From contig CAKUCW010000028.1 of NCBI GenBank assembly GCA_934643825.1, forward strand, positions 1-37,939: 37,939 bases of DNA, read 5' to 3'. Numbering within the stretch: position 1 is the first letter of the stretch; each line of letters opens with the position of its first letter. A model generated the notes under the pieces. That model made no database searches. It saw nothing but the letters and a program-made list of their open reading frames with translations, and was not told the DNA's origin. Both the position numbers and the translations under genes were made by a program. Positions 8,040 through 15,932 of this stretch are shown here, piece by piece. The stretch is from an uncultured Clostridia bacterium. Lineage in GTDB: Bacteria; Bacillota; Clostridia; Christensenellales; Aristaeellaceae.

Positions 8040-9557
8040 TCATCTTCTGAATGCCAGCAGCGCCTCTTTTCCAGCCGGGCGCAGGCACTCTTCCGCGACG
8101 CGCAGCCGTCTTGCCGTCTGCCAGCGCGATTCTCCCTTTGCGGGCCAGACCAGAACAAATCCCTTCTCCGCTTTCGGGGACGGATTTCGCTGAATTTCCG
8201 TGACGCCGTCGATCTTCCGCACGCCATGCCGGGTGACACGCAGCCCGACAACACAGCGCACCTCAACCCTGTCGCTCGTCACCGCGCCGGGCGTCGTTTC
8301 CATGATCCGCGCCTGTGCGCTCGCCCCTTCTCCCGCTTCCACAGGGAACGTCATGGTAAACGGTTCGCGCATCCGCACGGAATACGGAATATCCGAATCG
8401 ACCGGCAGATAGAGAATCGTAACCGCCATGACGCCATCCGCATCCAGCCGCCTGCCCGACGGCGAAATGCCCGTGAGGGTCGGCTGCGCAAACGCGCCCA
8501 GAACCGTTTCCACCGGCGGCGCATCCTTGGGCATTGTGATGGGCAGCCGAACGCTTTCCTGCGTATCCTCATGCTCTTCAAAGCTGTGTATGTCCAGCGC
8601 TTCGCGCACAGGCTCAAGCGCATCGCCGCTCAGGCTGTACAAGTCCTCCAGAATCTCTTTTTCTTCCTGCTCACAGAAGAACAGGCGCACGCGAACCTCC
8701 GCCTCCACGCGGAGCGTTCTCCGCTTTTCATCGGCAACGGAATCCGCCATCACGTCCATCACCTCGGCTGTCGCCATCGGCTGCACGCCCTCCGGCACAT
8801 CCGCGTTCAGCGTCAATTCAAAGGGAATTTCATGCGCCGTCGTCACCAGCGGATCTCCGGCTTCCTTCGGCTTATGCAAAACGCGCACCTCAATCCGACC
8901 GCATACGCCGACGCGTCCCGCGCCGCCCGTCAGCTCGGTCACCGCCGCGTCTCCCGATGCGCTCAGCACGTCGCCGACGCCCAGCTTGGCGGGCAGATCG
9001 AATTCCTCTCGAACGAGCGTCCTCTCCTCGCCAAGCGTCTTATGCCTGCAAAGCGCGACGTTTTGCTTTTTCATGCGCAGTTCGCCGATTTCGCCCTCCG
9101 CAGGGCTGTCGATGACCTTCGCATCCGCGATGAGTTCCTTCTCCACGGTCTCAAACGCATTCAGATGAATCCCCAGCAGCGCCCGCAAGGTCATCCGCCC
9201 GTTCGCCGCCGAGCCTTCCGCTTCCTGAACGGCGACATCCGCATCGATGCGCATATTCGTTTCAAGCCCTTTGACCGGTACGGTGTGTTCAAAATCACAG
9301 GTCGTTTCCATGGTTCGGATGCGCGTCAAATCGCCCTGCGTATACAGCGCCTGAAAGCAGACCTGTCCGCGCAAAATCGCGTTGTCTTCCCCCGCCTGAA
9401 CGCTTTCCATATGCGCCTGCGCCTGCACGCTCAGCACGGTCACCGCATCTCGCATGCTTCCCGGAAGCGTCGCCTCGCCTTCCACGCTGACCTGTTCCTC
9501 CCGTGTGGCAAGCATCCGCTCAAAGCACAGTTTTTCCCGGGATACCTTCAGTTCCAC
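8040..9557 (-). CDS. SPOCS (DUF3794) domain protein, SipL-like spore envelope protein
   Basis: The 505-residue protein consists of repeated beta-rich units of the SPOCS/DUF3794 type. Recurring signatures are V-x-G-x-(A/V)-x-(F/A)-x-(A/L)-L-Y, near residues 62-72 and again around 385-395 (VMAVTILYL). The tail, about 460-500 (FVLVWPAKGESRWQTARRL), is placed and shaped like a LysM motif (FxVxxGDTLWxIAKxx) but lacks the GDT core. In SipL, SPOCS domains plus LysM tie SpoIVA to the forespore surface. The likely role is therefore spore coat or cortex assembly in the mother cell. It starts at GTG after GGAGGG. Upstream at 9591-9598 CATACAGT resembles a sigma-E/K -10 box. Confidence 0.83.
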   Translation of the reverse strand: MELKVSREKLCFERMLATREEQVSVEGEATLPGSMRDAVTVLSVQAQAHMESVQAGEDNAILRGQVCFQALYTQGDLTRIRTMETTCDFEHTVPVKGLETNMRIDADVAVQEAEGSAANGRMTLRALLGIHLNAFETVEKELIADAKVIDSPAEGEIGELRMKKQNVALCRHKTLGEERTLVREEFDLPAKLGVGDVLSASGDAAVTELTGGAGRVGVCGRIEVRVLHKPKEAGDPLVTTAHEIPFELTLNADVPEGVQPMATAEVMDVMADSVADEKRRTLRVEAEVRVRLFFCEQEEKEILEDLYSLSGDALEPVREALDIHSFEEHEDTQESVRLPITMPKDAPPVETVLGAFAQPTLTGISPSGRRLDADGVMAVTILYLPVDSDIPYSVRMREPFTMTFPVEAGEGASAQARIMETTPGAVTSDRVEVRCVVGLRVTRHGVRKIDGVTEIQRNPSPKAEKGFVLVWPAKGESRWQTARRLRVAEECLRPAGKEALLAFRR

Positions 9558-9642
9558 GTCCTCATCCCTCCTCGCCCTTTCCGCTTTTCAACTGTATGCG
9601 GCTTGAGCGAAAAGCATGCGCGGTCAAAACCCGCTTTGCTTA

Positions 9643-9671
9643 TTGTTTCTTTCCCGGTTTTGTGCTATATT
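9643..9671 (+). promoter_or_regulatory. Promoter of the AEC transporter gene
   Basis: TTGTTT (9643-9648), a 17-base spacer and TATATT (9666-9671) precede the ATG at 9705, with an RBS (GAAGGATG) between. It diverges from the spore gene at 9557. Confidence 0.6.
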
Positions 9672-9704
9672 GAGCGGGTAGATTTATTTGAAGGATGCGA
9701 AATC

Positions 9705-10673
9705 ATGGAGAGTTTTGTTTTTGCGCTCAATACGACGATGCCGGTTTTTCTGGTCATCCTCCTGGGCTGGTTTCTGCACCGCGTCGGCATACTGAACGCC
9801 GGATTCTGCAAACCCGCGGATCAATACGTGTTCAAATGCGCCCTTCCGGTCAGCCTGTTTCTGTCAATCTCCAAAATGGATGTATACAGCGACTTTAACC
9901 CTTCTTTCTGCCTGTTCTGCTTCGCGGTGACAAGTGTCGTCTTTCTGGGCGTATGGGCGCTGACCTCCCTGTTGATGAAGGATAAACGGCTGATCGGCGA
10001 ATTCAGTCAGGCTGCCGTCCGCTCCAGCGCCGCGATTTTAGGCGTAGCGCTTGCGAACAACATCTACGGCAATTCGGGCATGGTGCCGATGATGATTCTC
10101 GCCGCCGTTCCGTTTTTTAATGTCTATGCCGTTCTGATTTTGCAGTTTTCGCCGCATGTGGATGAAAACGGACAGCTTCTTCCGCCGGATCAAAACGGAT
10201 CCGCCATTCGTCGTGCTTTCATCGGCGTTGTCAAAAATCCGATCATCATCGGCATTTTGCTCGGCGTCCCCTTTTCGCTTCTGCGCATCAAGCTCCCGAC
10301 GCTTCTGCAATCGACGCTTTCAACGATTGGCGGCACCGCGACGCCCGTCGCTCTGCTGGCTGTCGGCGCATCCTTCTCCGGCAGCGAGGCGCTCAAGCGC
10401 ATCAAGCCTGCCATCGCCGCAACGGCAATCAAGCTGTTCCTGCTGCCCGCGCTCTTCCTTCCCCTTGCCGCGCTGGCGGGTTTCAAGAACAGTGAAATGC
10501 TGGCGATTCTCATCATGGTCGGTTCTCCGACGACGGTATCCTGTTTTGTGATGGCGAAAAACATGGGGCATGAAGGCGTTTTGACGAGCAATGTCGTCAT
10601 GCTGGCGACGGTGTTTTCGTCCGTATCGCTGACATTGTGGATATTCCTTTTGCGTTCTTTCGGATTATTATAA
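9705..10673 (+). CDS. AEC-family (auxin efflux carrier-like) transporter
   Basis: The 322-residue protein has about ten membrane segments in two halves of five, the plan of the AEC/malate permease family (PF03547). The first half opens with VFLVILLGWFLHRVGILN, a typical family start; the second half contains KNPIIIGILLGV and a TATPVALLAVGASF segment before the last helices. Bacterial members carry organic acids or are uncharacterised, so the substrate is open. A GAAGGATG site lies nine bases ahead of the ATG. The small CxxC protein follows after 12 bases and is probably co-transcribed. Confidence 0.92.
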   Translation: MESFVFALNTTMPVFLVILLGWFLHRVGILNAGFCKPADQYVFKCALPVSLFLSISKMDVYSDFNPSFCLFCFAVTSVVFLGVWALTSLLMKDKRLIGEFSQAAVRSSAAILGVALANNIYGNSGMVPMMILAAVPFFNVYAVLILQFSPHVDENGQLLPPDQNGSAIRRAFIGVVKNPIIIGILLGVPFSLLRIKLPTLLQSTLSTIGGTATPVALLAVGASFSGSEALKRIKPAIAATAIKLFLLPALFLPLAALAGFKNSEMLAILIMVGSPTTVSCFVMAKNMGHEGVLTSNVVMLATVFSSVSLTLWIFLLRSFGLL

Positions 10674-10685
10674 GGGAGGCACAGT

Positions 10686-10916
10686 ATGAAAAGTCTTTTA
10701 ATCAAGGATACGACGCGTGAAGAGCGCGAGCAGATTGTCGCCGATTCCATCGGAAGCATCGAAGCGGCGTGCGACGGCTGCGCACCGGGCGTCATCGAGA
10801 TGTATCAGGCGTATATCGACGGCATAAAGGAGCTGCGCGAGGTCAACCGCGAATACGTCGCGCATTATATTTCCGGTCGGGAAGGTCCGACGCGCAGCGA
10901 ATGCGGGATGTTTTAA
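10686..10916 (+). CDS. Conserved-looking small protein with a CDGC motif
   Basis: A 76-residue, acidic, soluble protein begins MKSLLIKDTTREEREQIV and contains C29-D-G-C32 followed by a helical stretch (MYQAYIDGIKELREVNREY) and a second Cys-containing end (SECGMF). It has no signal or membrane segment. A strong AAGGGAGG site and the 12-base distance from the AEC transporter gene show that it is a real, co-transcribed gene. The CxxC pair could bind metal or undergo redox change. I recall similar short proteins in Clostridia but no known function. Confidence 0.8.
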   Translation: MKSLLIKDTTREEREQIVADSIGSIEAACDGCAPGVIEMYQAYIDGIKELREVNREYVAHYISGREGPTRSECGMF

Positions 10917-10923
10917 TTTTATA

Positions 10924-10947
10924 AGGGGACTTCTCCCCCTCATTTTT
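10924..10947 (+). terminator. Terminator of the AEC transporter operon
   Basis: GGGGA-CTTC-TCCCC (10925-10938) is followed by TCATTTTT. It starts nine bases after the small-protein stop. The stem is short. Confidence 0.5.
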
Positions 10948-10962
10948 CCATAAAAAGCTACA

Positions 10963-11002
10963 ACAAAAGGCGGTTACCCGAGTGATTCGGAGCAACCGCC
11001 TT
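10963..11002 (-). terminator. Terminator of the dehydratase/activase operon
   Basis: AAGGCGGTT (11002-10994) pairs with AACCGCCTT (10975-10967) on the minus strand, with an inner CCGA/TCGG stem, then TTTTGTTG. It lies 28 bases after the stop at 11031. Confidence 0.88.
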
Positions 11003-11030
11003 ATTCATATGCTCTTTTCAGCTTTTCCGT

Positions 11031-12380
11031 TTAGCCGATCTTCTGATCTCCGCATGCCGTGCAGCTTCCGCAGGACGCACAGCCGCCCTCGCGCTCATCC
11101 TGCGCGATGAGAAGCTCCTGCTGCTGTCTCTTGGCGTCCACATCGTGCGCAACCGCAAGCATCAGGCGAATGCGGTTTTCCTGATTGACCTTCGTCGCGG
11201 AAAGGTCGTAGTCAATCGGAACGATGTTGATGCCCGGATGCACCTGCGTCAGCTTGCGAATCATGCCCTTGCCGCAGATGTGGTTCGGCAGGCAGCCAAA
11301 CGGCTGTGCGCAGATGATGTTCTCATAGCCGTTCTCGGCAAGCTCCAGCATCTCCGCCGTCAGCAGCCAGCCCTCGCCCATCTTGCTGCCATAGCCGATG
11401 ACGCCCTTGACCAGCGTTTTGATGTGCTTGAAGGCGGTCGGCGGAACAAAGTTCGGATGCGCGGCAATGGACTCGATGAGCGTCGTTTCCATCCGCTCGC
11501 AGAACTTCATCAGCCCCTTGCAGAAAATCAGCTTGAGCAGGCTTCCGCCGTAGAGGTGATGATCCTCGATGCGGTTGTCGATTTTGAAGAGAACGAAGCC
11601 CATGATGCCCGGGAGCATGTATTCGCAGTCCTGCGTGCGCAGGAATTTTTCAAGCCCGTTGTTGCCCAGCGAAGAATACTTGACATAGATTTCGCCGACA
11701 ACGCCGACACGGGTTTTTCTTTCATGGCTGCGCTCGATGGCGTCAAAGTCGTCGACAATCGCGGCAAGGTTTTTGCGCATATCCTTGTTGGACAAGCCCT
11801 TTCCGCGGTTGAACTGCTCAATAAGCGCGTCGTTCCATTTCTCAATGAGCGCATCCGTTTCGCCCTCATTGAATTCATACGGGCGCGTCTGGTTGGATAC
11901 GCACATGATGCAGTCGCCGTAGACCAGCGACGCGACGATCTGCCGAACGAGCGGCAGGGTCAGCTTGAAGCCGGATGCGCTTTCCAGACCGCTCATGTTG
12001 ACGGAAATGACCGGAACCTGCTCAAGCCCCGCCTTCTTCAGCGCCTTGCGCAGCAAGTAAATATAGTTGCTGGCGCGGCAGCCGCCGCCGGTCTGGGTGA
12101 TGATCAGGGCGACCTTGTTGATGTCGTACTTGCCGGAATGCAGCGCATCGAGGAACTGACCGATGACCAGCAGCGCGGGAACGCAGGTGTCGTTATGAAC
12201 GTATTTCAGTCCCTCCGCCATCACGTTCGGACCGCTGTTGGTCAGCAGCTCGGCGTTGTAGCCATTCAGGCGCAGCACCTTGACAATTAGGGAAAAATGG
12301 AACTCGAGCATATTGGGCACGAGGATCGTGTAGCCCGCTTCCCGCATTTCGCGGGTAAATTCAACGTGATTGCTGGGCAT
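11031..12380 (-). CDS. 2-hydroxyacyl-CoA dehydratase D-component-like protein (COG3581 type)
   Basis: The 449-residue protein matches the last module of the large clostridial CoA-dehydratase activase-related proteins. A conserved block NDTCVPALLVIGQFLDAL carries a Cys, a QTGGGCRASNY segment follows, and CAQPFGCLPNHICGKGM lies near residue 375. The extreme C-terminus is Cys-rich (CASCGSCTACG), fit for an iron-sulphur cluster. It starts four bases after the stop of the activase gene, behind AAGGAAGG; a longer open frame has no RBS. In relatives this module is often joined to the activase in one chain. The substrate is unknown; no acyl-CoA genes are adjacent. Confidence 0.85.
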   Translation of the reverse strand: MPSNHVEFTREMREAGYTILVPNMLEFHFSLIVKVLRLNGYNAELLTNSGPNVMAEGLKYVHNDTCVPALLVIGQFLDALHSGKYDINKVALIITQTGGGCRASNYIYLLRKALKKAGLEQVPVISVNMSGLESASGFKLTLPLVRQIVASLVYGDCIMCVSNQTRPYEFNEGETDALIEKWNDALIEQFNRGKGLSNKDMRKNLAAIVDDFDAIERSHERKTRVGVVGEIYVKYSSLGNNGLEKFLRTQDCEYMLPGIMGFVLFKIDNRIEDHHLYGGSLLKLIFCKGLMKFCERMETTLIESIAAHPNFVPPTAFKHIKTLVKGVIGYGSKMGEGWLLTAEMLELAENGYENIICAQPFGCLPNHICGKGMIRKLTQVHPGINIVPIDYDLSATKVNQENRIRLMLAVAHDVDAKRQQQELLIAQDEREGGCASCGSCTACGDQKIG

Positions 12381-12384
12381 GGGT

Positions 12385-15345
12385 TCAATCCTTCCTTTCG
12401 TTGTGGGCAGCGAGCGCCTGCTGCTGGTCGATCGCCGCGAACAGAGAACGCAGACGAATGCGGACAGCACCCAGATTGGTGATTTCGTCGATCTTGATCT
12501 GGGTGTAGATCTTGTCCTCGGATTCCAGAATCTCGCGCACCTCATCGGTCGTGATGGCGTCTACGCCGCATCCGAAGGACACGAGCTGAACGAGATTCAT
12601 ATCCTTCTGCGTCGTGATATAGCGTGCCGCGGCGTACAGGCGTGCGTGATATGTCCACTGGTTCAGAACGCCCTGCGCCTGCTTGTGCATGTGCCATGAG
12701 AGAGAATCCTCCGTCACGACCGCCGCGCCGAAACCGGCGATGAGCTTGTCAATGCCGTGGTTGATTTCCGGATCGACATGATACGGACGACCGACCAGCA
12801 CGATGATGCGCCGGCCTTCCTTGCGTGCCTGCTCGATCATTTCCTCGCCCTTCTTGCGGATATCGTCCATATACGCGTCATAGGCGGCGTAAGCGGCGTC
12901 GCAGGCATGGCGAATGTCGTGCGCGGAAAGATCCGGGAAATGCTGCTTGAGAATGCCCGTCAGCTTCTTTGGGAACACCTTGCGGTGGTCAATGCCGACG
13001 TAATCATGGATAAAGTCGATCTGACTGACGGCGGGCATGTTTGCGGCGATGACCTCCGGATAATACGCGACGACCGGGCAGTTGTAGTGGTTGTCGCCCA
13101 GATGCTCATCCATGTTGTAGCTCATGCAGGGATAGAAGATGGTTTTGACGCCCTGCTGAATCAGGTAATCGACATGACCGTGCATCAGCTTCGCCGGGAA
13201 GCAGACCGTATCGGACGGAATCGTCGCCTGACCCGCGATGTACAGCTTGCGGCTGGAGAACGGCGACACAACGACGTCAAAGCCCAAGTCCGTAAACAGC
13301 GCATGCCAGAACGGCAGCAGCTCGTACATATTCAGTCCCATCGGCAGACCGATGGTTCCTCGCGGCGCATTCTCGCGGCGGTCATTCATGATGGCAAGCA
13401 GTTTTTCCTGCTTGTATGCGTAGAGATTCAGACCGCTCTGCTGCTTGTTGCCCGAAACGGGGCGGTCACAGCGGTTGCCGCTGATGAATCGGCGTCCGCC
13501 GCCAAAGTCGTTGACCGTCAGGCGGCAATGGTTTTCGCAAAGCCCGCAACGCGCCTGCTTCACATTGTGGGTGAAGTTGTTCAGCGCATCCAGACTGAGA
13601 ACGGTGCTTTCGCCCGCATGCAGCGCCCGCTGCTCTTTGGCATGCAGCGCCGCGCCGTACGCGCCCATCAAGCCCGCAATATCCGGGCGGACGACATCCA
13701 CGCCCAATTCATTTTCAAACGCACGCAGAACGGCATCATTGAGGAACGTGCCGCCCTGAACGACGATGTGCTGCCCCAGCTCCTGCGGTCCGGAGCAGCG
13801 GATGACCTTATACAGCGCGTTCTTGACGACGGAAATGGACAGACCCGCGGAAATATCGGTCACGTCCGCGCCGTCCTTCTGCGCCTGCTTGACGGAAGAA
13901 TTCATGAACACCGTGCAGCGGGAACCGAGATCGACCGGCTTGCGTGCCGCCAGACCGAGCTGCGAGAAATCCTCAATCTTGTAGCCGAGTGCGCTGGCAA
14001 ACGTCTGGAGGAACGAGCCGCAGCCGGAAGAACAAGCCTCATTGAGGAAGATGTTGTCGATCACACCGTTGTGAATCTTAAAGCACTTGATATCCTGTCC
14101 GCCGATGTCGATAATGAAATCGACGTTCGGCATGAATGCCCGTGCCGCGGTAAAGTGGGCAACGGTTTCAACCAGACCGAAATCCACACCGAATGCGCTT
14201 CGGATGAGGTCTTCGCCGTAACCCGTAACCGCGCCTGCGCGGACATTCCAGTCCGGATGCTCCGTGCGCAGGTCGGTCAGGAAACTGCGCACATGCGGCA
14301 CGGGATCGCCGCTGTTGCTCTGGTATCGGGTCAGCAGCAGCTCGCCCGCCGGGGTGATGACGACGGATTTGATGGTCGTCGAGCCGGAGTCGATGCCCAG
14401 ATAGACATCGCCAGTATACCCCGCCGGGTCACGGCGGATGACTTTCGCCTTCGCGTGACGCGCACGGAAATCCGCAAGCTCCTGCTCATCGGCAAACAGC
14501 GGCGGCAGCGCGTTGTAGCTCTCCGTGCTGTGGAACGCCTCGATCGCCTCCAGACATTCATTCAGGAGAACCGGTTCGGACGGCTGATGCGCCGCGCCGA
14601 GCGCAACGAAATACAGCGAATTCTCCGGGCACGCGCCGGTCAGGTGCAGCGCTTCGTCAAAGCAGGCACGCAGCTCGCTCATAAACGTCAGCGGGCCGCC
14701 GAGGTAGACGACCTTTCCCTCGATCGGGCGTCCCTGCGCCAAGCCCGCAATCGTCTGGTTGACGACCGCCATGAAGATGGAACGCGCCACATCCGCACGC
14801 GCCGCGCCCTGATTGAGCAGCGGCTGCACGTCCGTCTTGGCAAACACGCCGCAGCGGGAGGCGATGGTGTAGGTGCGCTGCGCCTTCTTCGCTTCCTCGT
14901 TCATTTCGGTCGGGGTTACGTCCAAAAGGGTCGCCATCTGGTCGATGAACGCGCCTGTGCCGCCGGCGCAGGAGCCGTTCATGCGCACCTCGAGCGTGCC
15001 TTGCAGGAAGAGGATCTTGGCGTCCTCGCCGCCCAGCTCAATGATGACGTCCGTGCCGGGCATCAGCATGTCGGCGGCAACCTTCGTCGCATAAACTTCC
15101 TGAACAAAGGAAATATGCGAACCCAGCGCAAGCCCCATGCCGGCGGAGCCGGAAATGCTCAGCCGTACCGGTGCGCCATGCACAACCTCGTTGTCCAGGC
15201 GGGTCAACAGTTCGCGGGTCTTCTGCGTAATAAGCGAGAGGTGGCGCTCGTAGCAGGAATAAATAATCTCGTCCTTTTCATCGAGGACGACGCACTTGAT
15301 CGTGGTTGAACCGATATCAAGTCCAATACGGAGGATTTCGGACAT
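12385..15345 (-). CDS. Acyl-CoA dehydratase activase, two BcrAD/BadFG domains plus DUF2229
   Basis: This 986-residue protein contains two actin-like ATPase domains. The first (1-265) has LDIGSTTIK, ELGGEDAK, Cys126 in NGSCAGGTG and Cys165. The second (313-600) has GIDSGSTTIK, DIGGQDIK, Cys438/Cys442 in ACSSGCGSF and Cys477. In HgdC-type activators these parts bind ATP and a [4Fe-4S] cluster and push a low-potential electron into a dehydratase. The third part (about 645-980) is DUF2229-like and opens with CGLCENHC. It ends four bases before the D-component gene. The family is widespread in anaerobes but its reaction is not established. The start follows AAGGATGC. Confidence 0.92.
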   Translation of the reverse strand: MSEILRIGLDIGSTTIKCVVLDEKDEIIYSCYERHLSLITQKTRELLTRLDNEVVHGAPVRLSISGSAGMGLALGSHISFVQEVYATKVAADMLMPGTDVIIELGGEDAKILFLQGTLEVRMNGSCAGGTGAFIDQMATLLDVTPTEMNEEAKKAQRTYTIASRCGVFAKTDVQPLLNQGAARADVARSIFMAVVNQTIAGLAQGRPIEGKVVYLGGPLTFMSELRACFDEALHLTGACPENSLYFVALGAAHQPSEPVLLNECLEAIEAFHSTESYNALPPLFADEQELADFRARHAKAKVIRRDPAGYTGDVYLGIDSGSTTIKSVVITPAGELLLTRYQSNSGDPVPHVRSFLTDLRTEHPDWNVRAGAVTGYGEDLIRSAFGVDFGLVETVAHFTAARAFMPNVDFIIDIGGQDIKCFKIHNGVIDNIFLNEACSSGCGSFLQTFASALGYKIEDFSQLGLAARKPVDLGSRCTVFMNSSVKQAQKDGADVTDISAGLSISVVKNALYKVIRCSGPQELGQHIVVQGGTFLNDAVLRAFENELGVDVVRPDIAGLMGAYGAALHAKEQRALHAGESTVLSLDALNNFTHNVKQARCGLCENHCRLTVNDFGGGRRFISGNRCDRPVSGNKQQSGLNLYAYKQEKLLAIMNDRRENAPRGTIGLPMGLNMYELLPFWHALFTDLGFDVVVSPFSSRKLYIAGQATIPSDTVCFPAKLMHGHVDYLIQQGVKTIFYPCMSYNMDEHLGDNHYNCPVVAYYPEVIAANMPAVSQIDFIHDYVGIDHRKVFPKKLTGILKQHFPDLSAHDIRHACDAAYAAYDAYMDDIRKKGEEMIEQARKEGRRIIVLVGRPYHVDPEINHGIDKLIAGFGAAVVTEDSLSWHMHKQAQGVLNQWTYHARLYAAARYITTQKDMNLVQLVSFGCGVDAITTDEVREILESEDKIYTQIKIDEITNLGAVRIRLRSLFAAIDQQQALAAHNERKD

Positions 15346-15464
15346 AAATGGAGCATCCTTTCTTCGCCGTGCGCAGATGAGTGCGCGGGCCGACTGATGT
15401 ATATCGATGCGCTTTTGCGCCTCTGTCAGCGCAAAAAGCAAGCAGGACATGCTTTAAGCAGCTT

Positions 15465-15479
15465 ATGTCAACATGACAT
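15465..15479. promoter_or_regulatory. Palindromic operator over the activase start site
   Basis: ATGTCA-ACA-TGACAT is a perfect 6-bp inverted repeat. An outer GCTTA/TAAGC pair (15461-15465 and 15481-15485) extends it imperfectly. It overlaps the end of the -10 box and the expected transcription start (about 15471) of the minus-strand promoter, a standard place for a repressor. Confidence 0.55.
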
Positions 15480-15506
15480 TATAAGCGAAATCTCTTGATT
15501 TTACAA
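15478..15506 (-). promoter_or_regulatory. Sigma-A promoter of the activase operon
   Basis: On the minus strand TTGTAA (15506-15501), a 17-base spacer and a consensus TATAAT (15483-15478). The leader to the ATG at 15345 is about 125 bases. Confidence 0.75.
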
Positions 15507-15707
15507 GTGCAATCCAAAAACAGTCAATGATTGAACAATAAATAAGAAGGGAAACCGTCAAGGTTTGCCTAGAGTGCGCCGGGCACATTTTTGCTTTTTG
15601 CCCGATCCGCCGCGTCATTGCGCACAGCTTGGCGTTGTGCTTTGCCGCGTGTACCCGTTCATTTTCATGCCACGAAATTGCCGAAAAGGGTTGTATTATT
15701 CTCAGAA

Positions 15708-15736
15708 TTGACTTAAACTGTATACAATGATGTATT
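15708..15736 (+). promoter_or_regulatory. Possible promoter of the kinase gene
   Basis: TTGACT (15708-15713), 17 bases, then TGTATT (15731-15736). An overlapping alternative is TTGTAT (15691) with TAAACT (15714). Either would leave a leader of roughly 190-210 bases. The rest of 15507-15690, between the divergent operons, shows no gene; the only structure I noted is a short GTGC/GCAC hairpin near 15573. Confidence 0.4.
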
Positions 15737-15835
15737 TGATGTAATGCTGGTTATTTTGTACCCTTCGGGGTGCATCGGATCGTTTTTTACCATACATGCT
15801 TTTCTGATCGTCATTGAATCTGATTCGTTTTTTGG

Positions 15836-15863
15836 GCGCTTGCCCTGCGGCAGGCGCTTTTGT
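15836..15863 (+). terminator. Terminator-like hairpin inside the kinase leader (possible attenuator)
   Basis: GCGCTTGCC (15836-15844) pairs over all nine positions, one a G-T, with GGCAGGCGC (15849-15857) around a CTGC loop and is followed by TTTTGT. It stands 70 bases before the start codon with no gene ending just upstream on this strand. It would therefore interrupt the kinase transcript unless bypassed. A CCTTCGGGG-(TG)-CATC motif occurs on both sides (near 15766 and 15873). Confidence 0.6.
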
Positions 15864-15932
15864 GTTGCATCCCCTTCGGGGCATCTGCCGTACCTTAATC
15901 ACACTCTCTTTGTATATGTAAGGAGTTCAATC

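Noticed and set aside
12381..12545. Upstream extension of the dehydratase D-component frame into the activase gene
   Set aside because: The extra 55 residues are an out-of-frame reading of the activase 3' end; the ATG at 12380 follows AAGGAAGG.
12757..15309. 850-residue open frame opposite the activase gene, and similar long antisense frames at 5860-7491, 7956-10673, 32296-34128 and 33926-35917
   Set aside because: They lie over well-supported genes on the other strand, lack ribosome sites and recognisable domains, and have Arg/His-rich composition expected from reading a high-GC codon bias backwards. Only the end of the 7956 frame is real, as the AEC transporter from 9705.
15702..15902. 66-residue minus-strand frame in the kinase leader
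   Set aside because: It overlaps the terminator hairpin and promoter, has no RBS and a very basic random composition.
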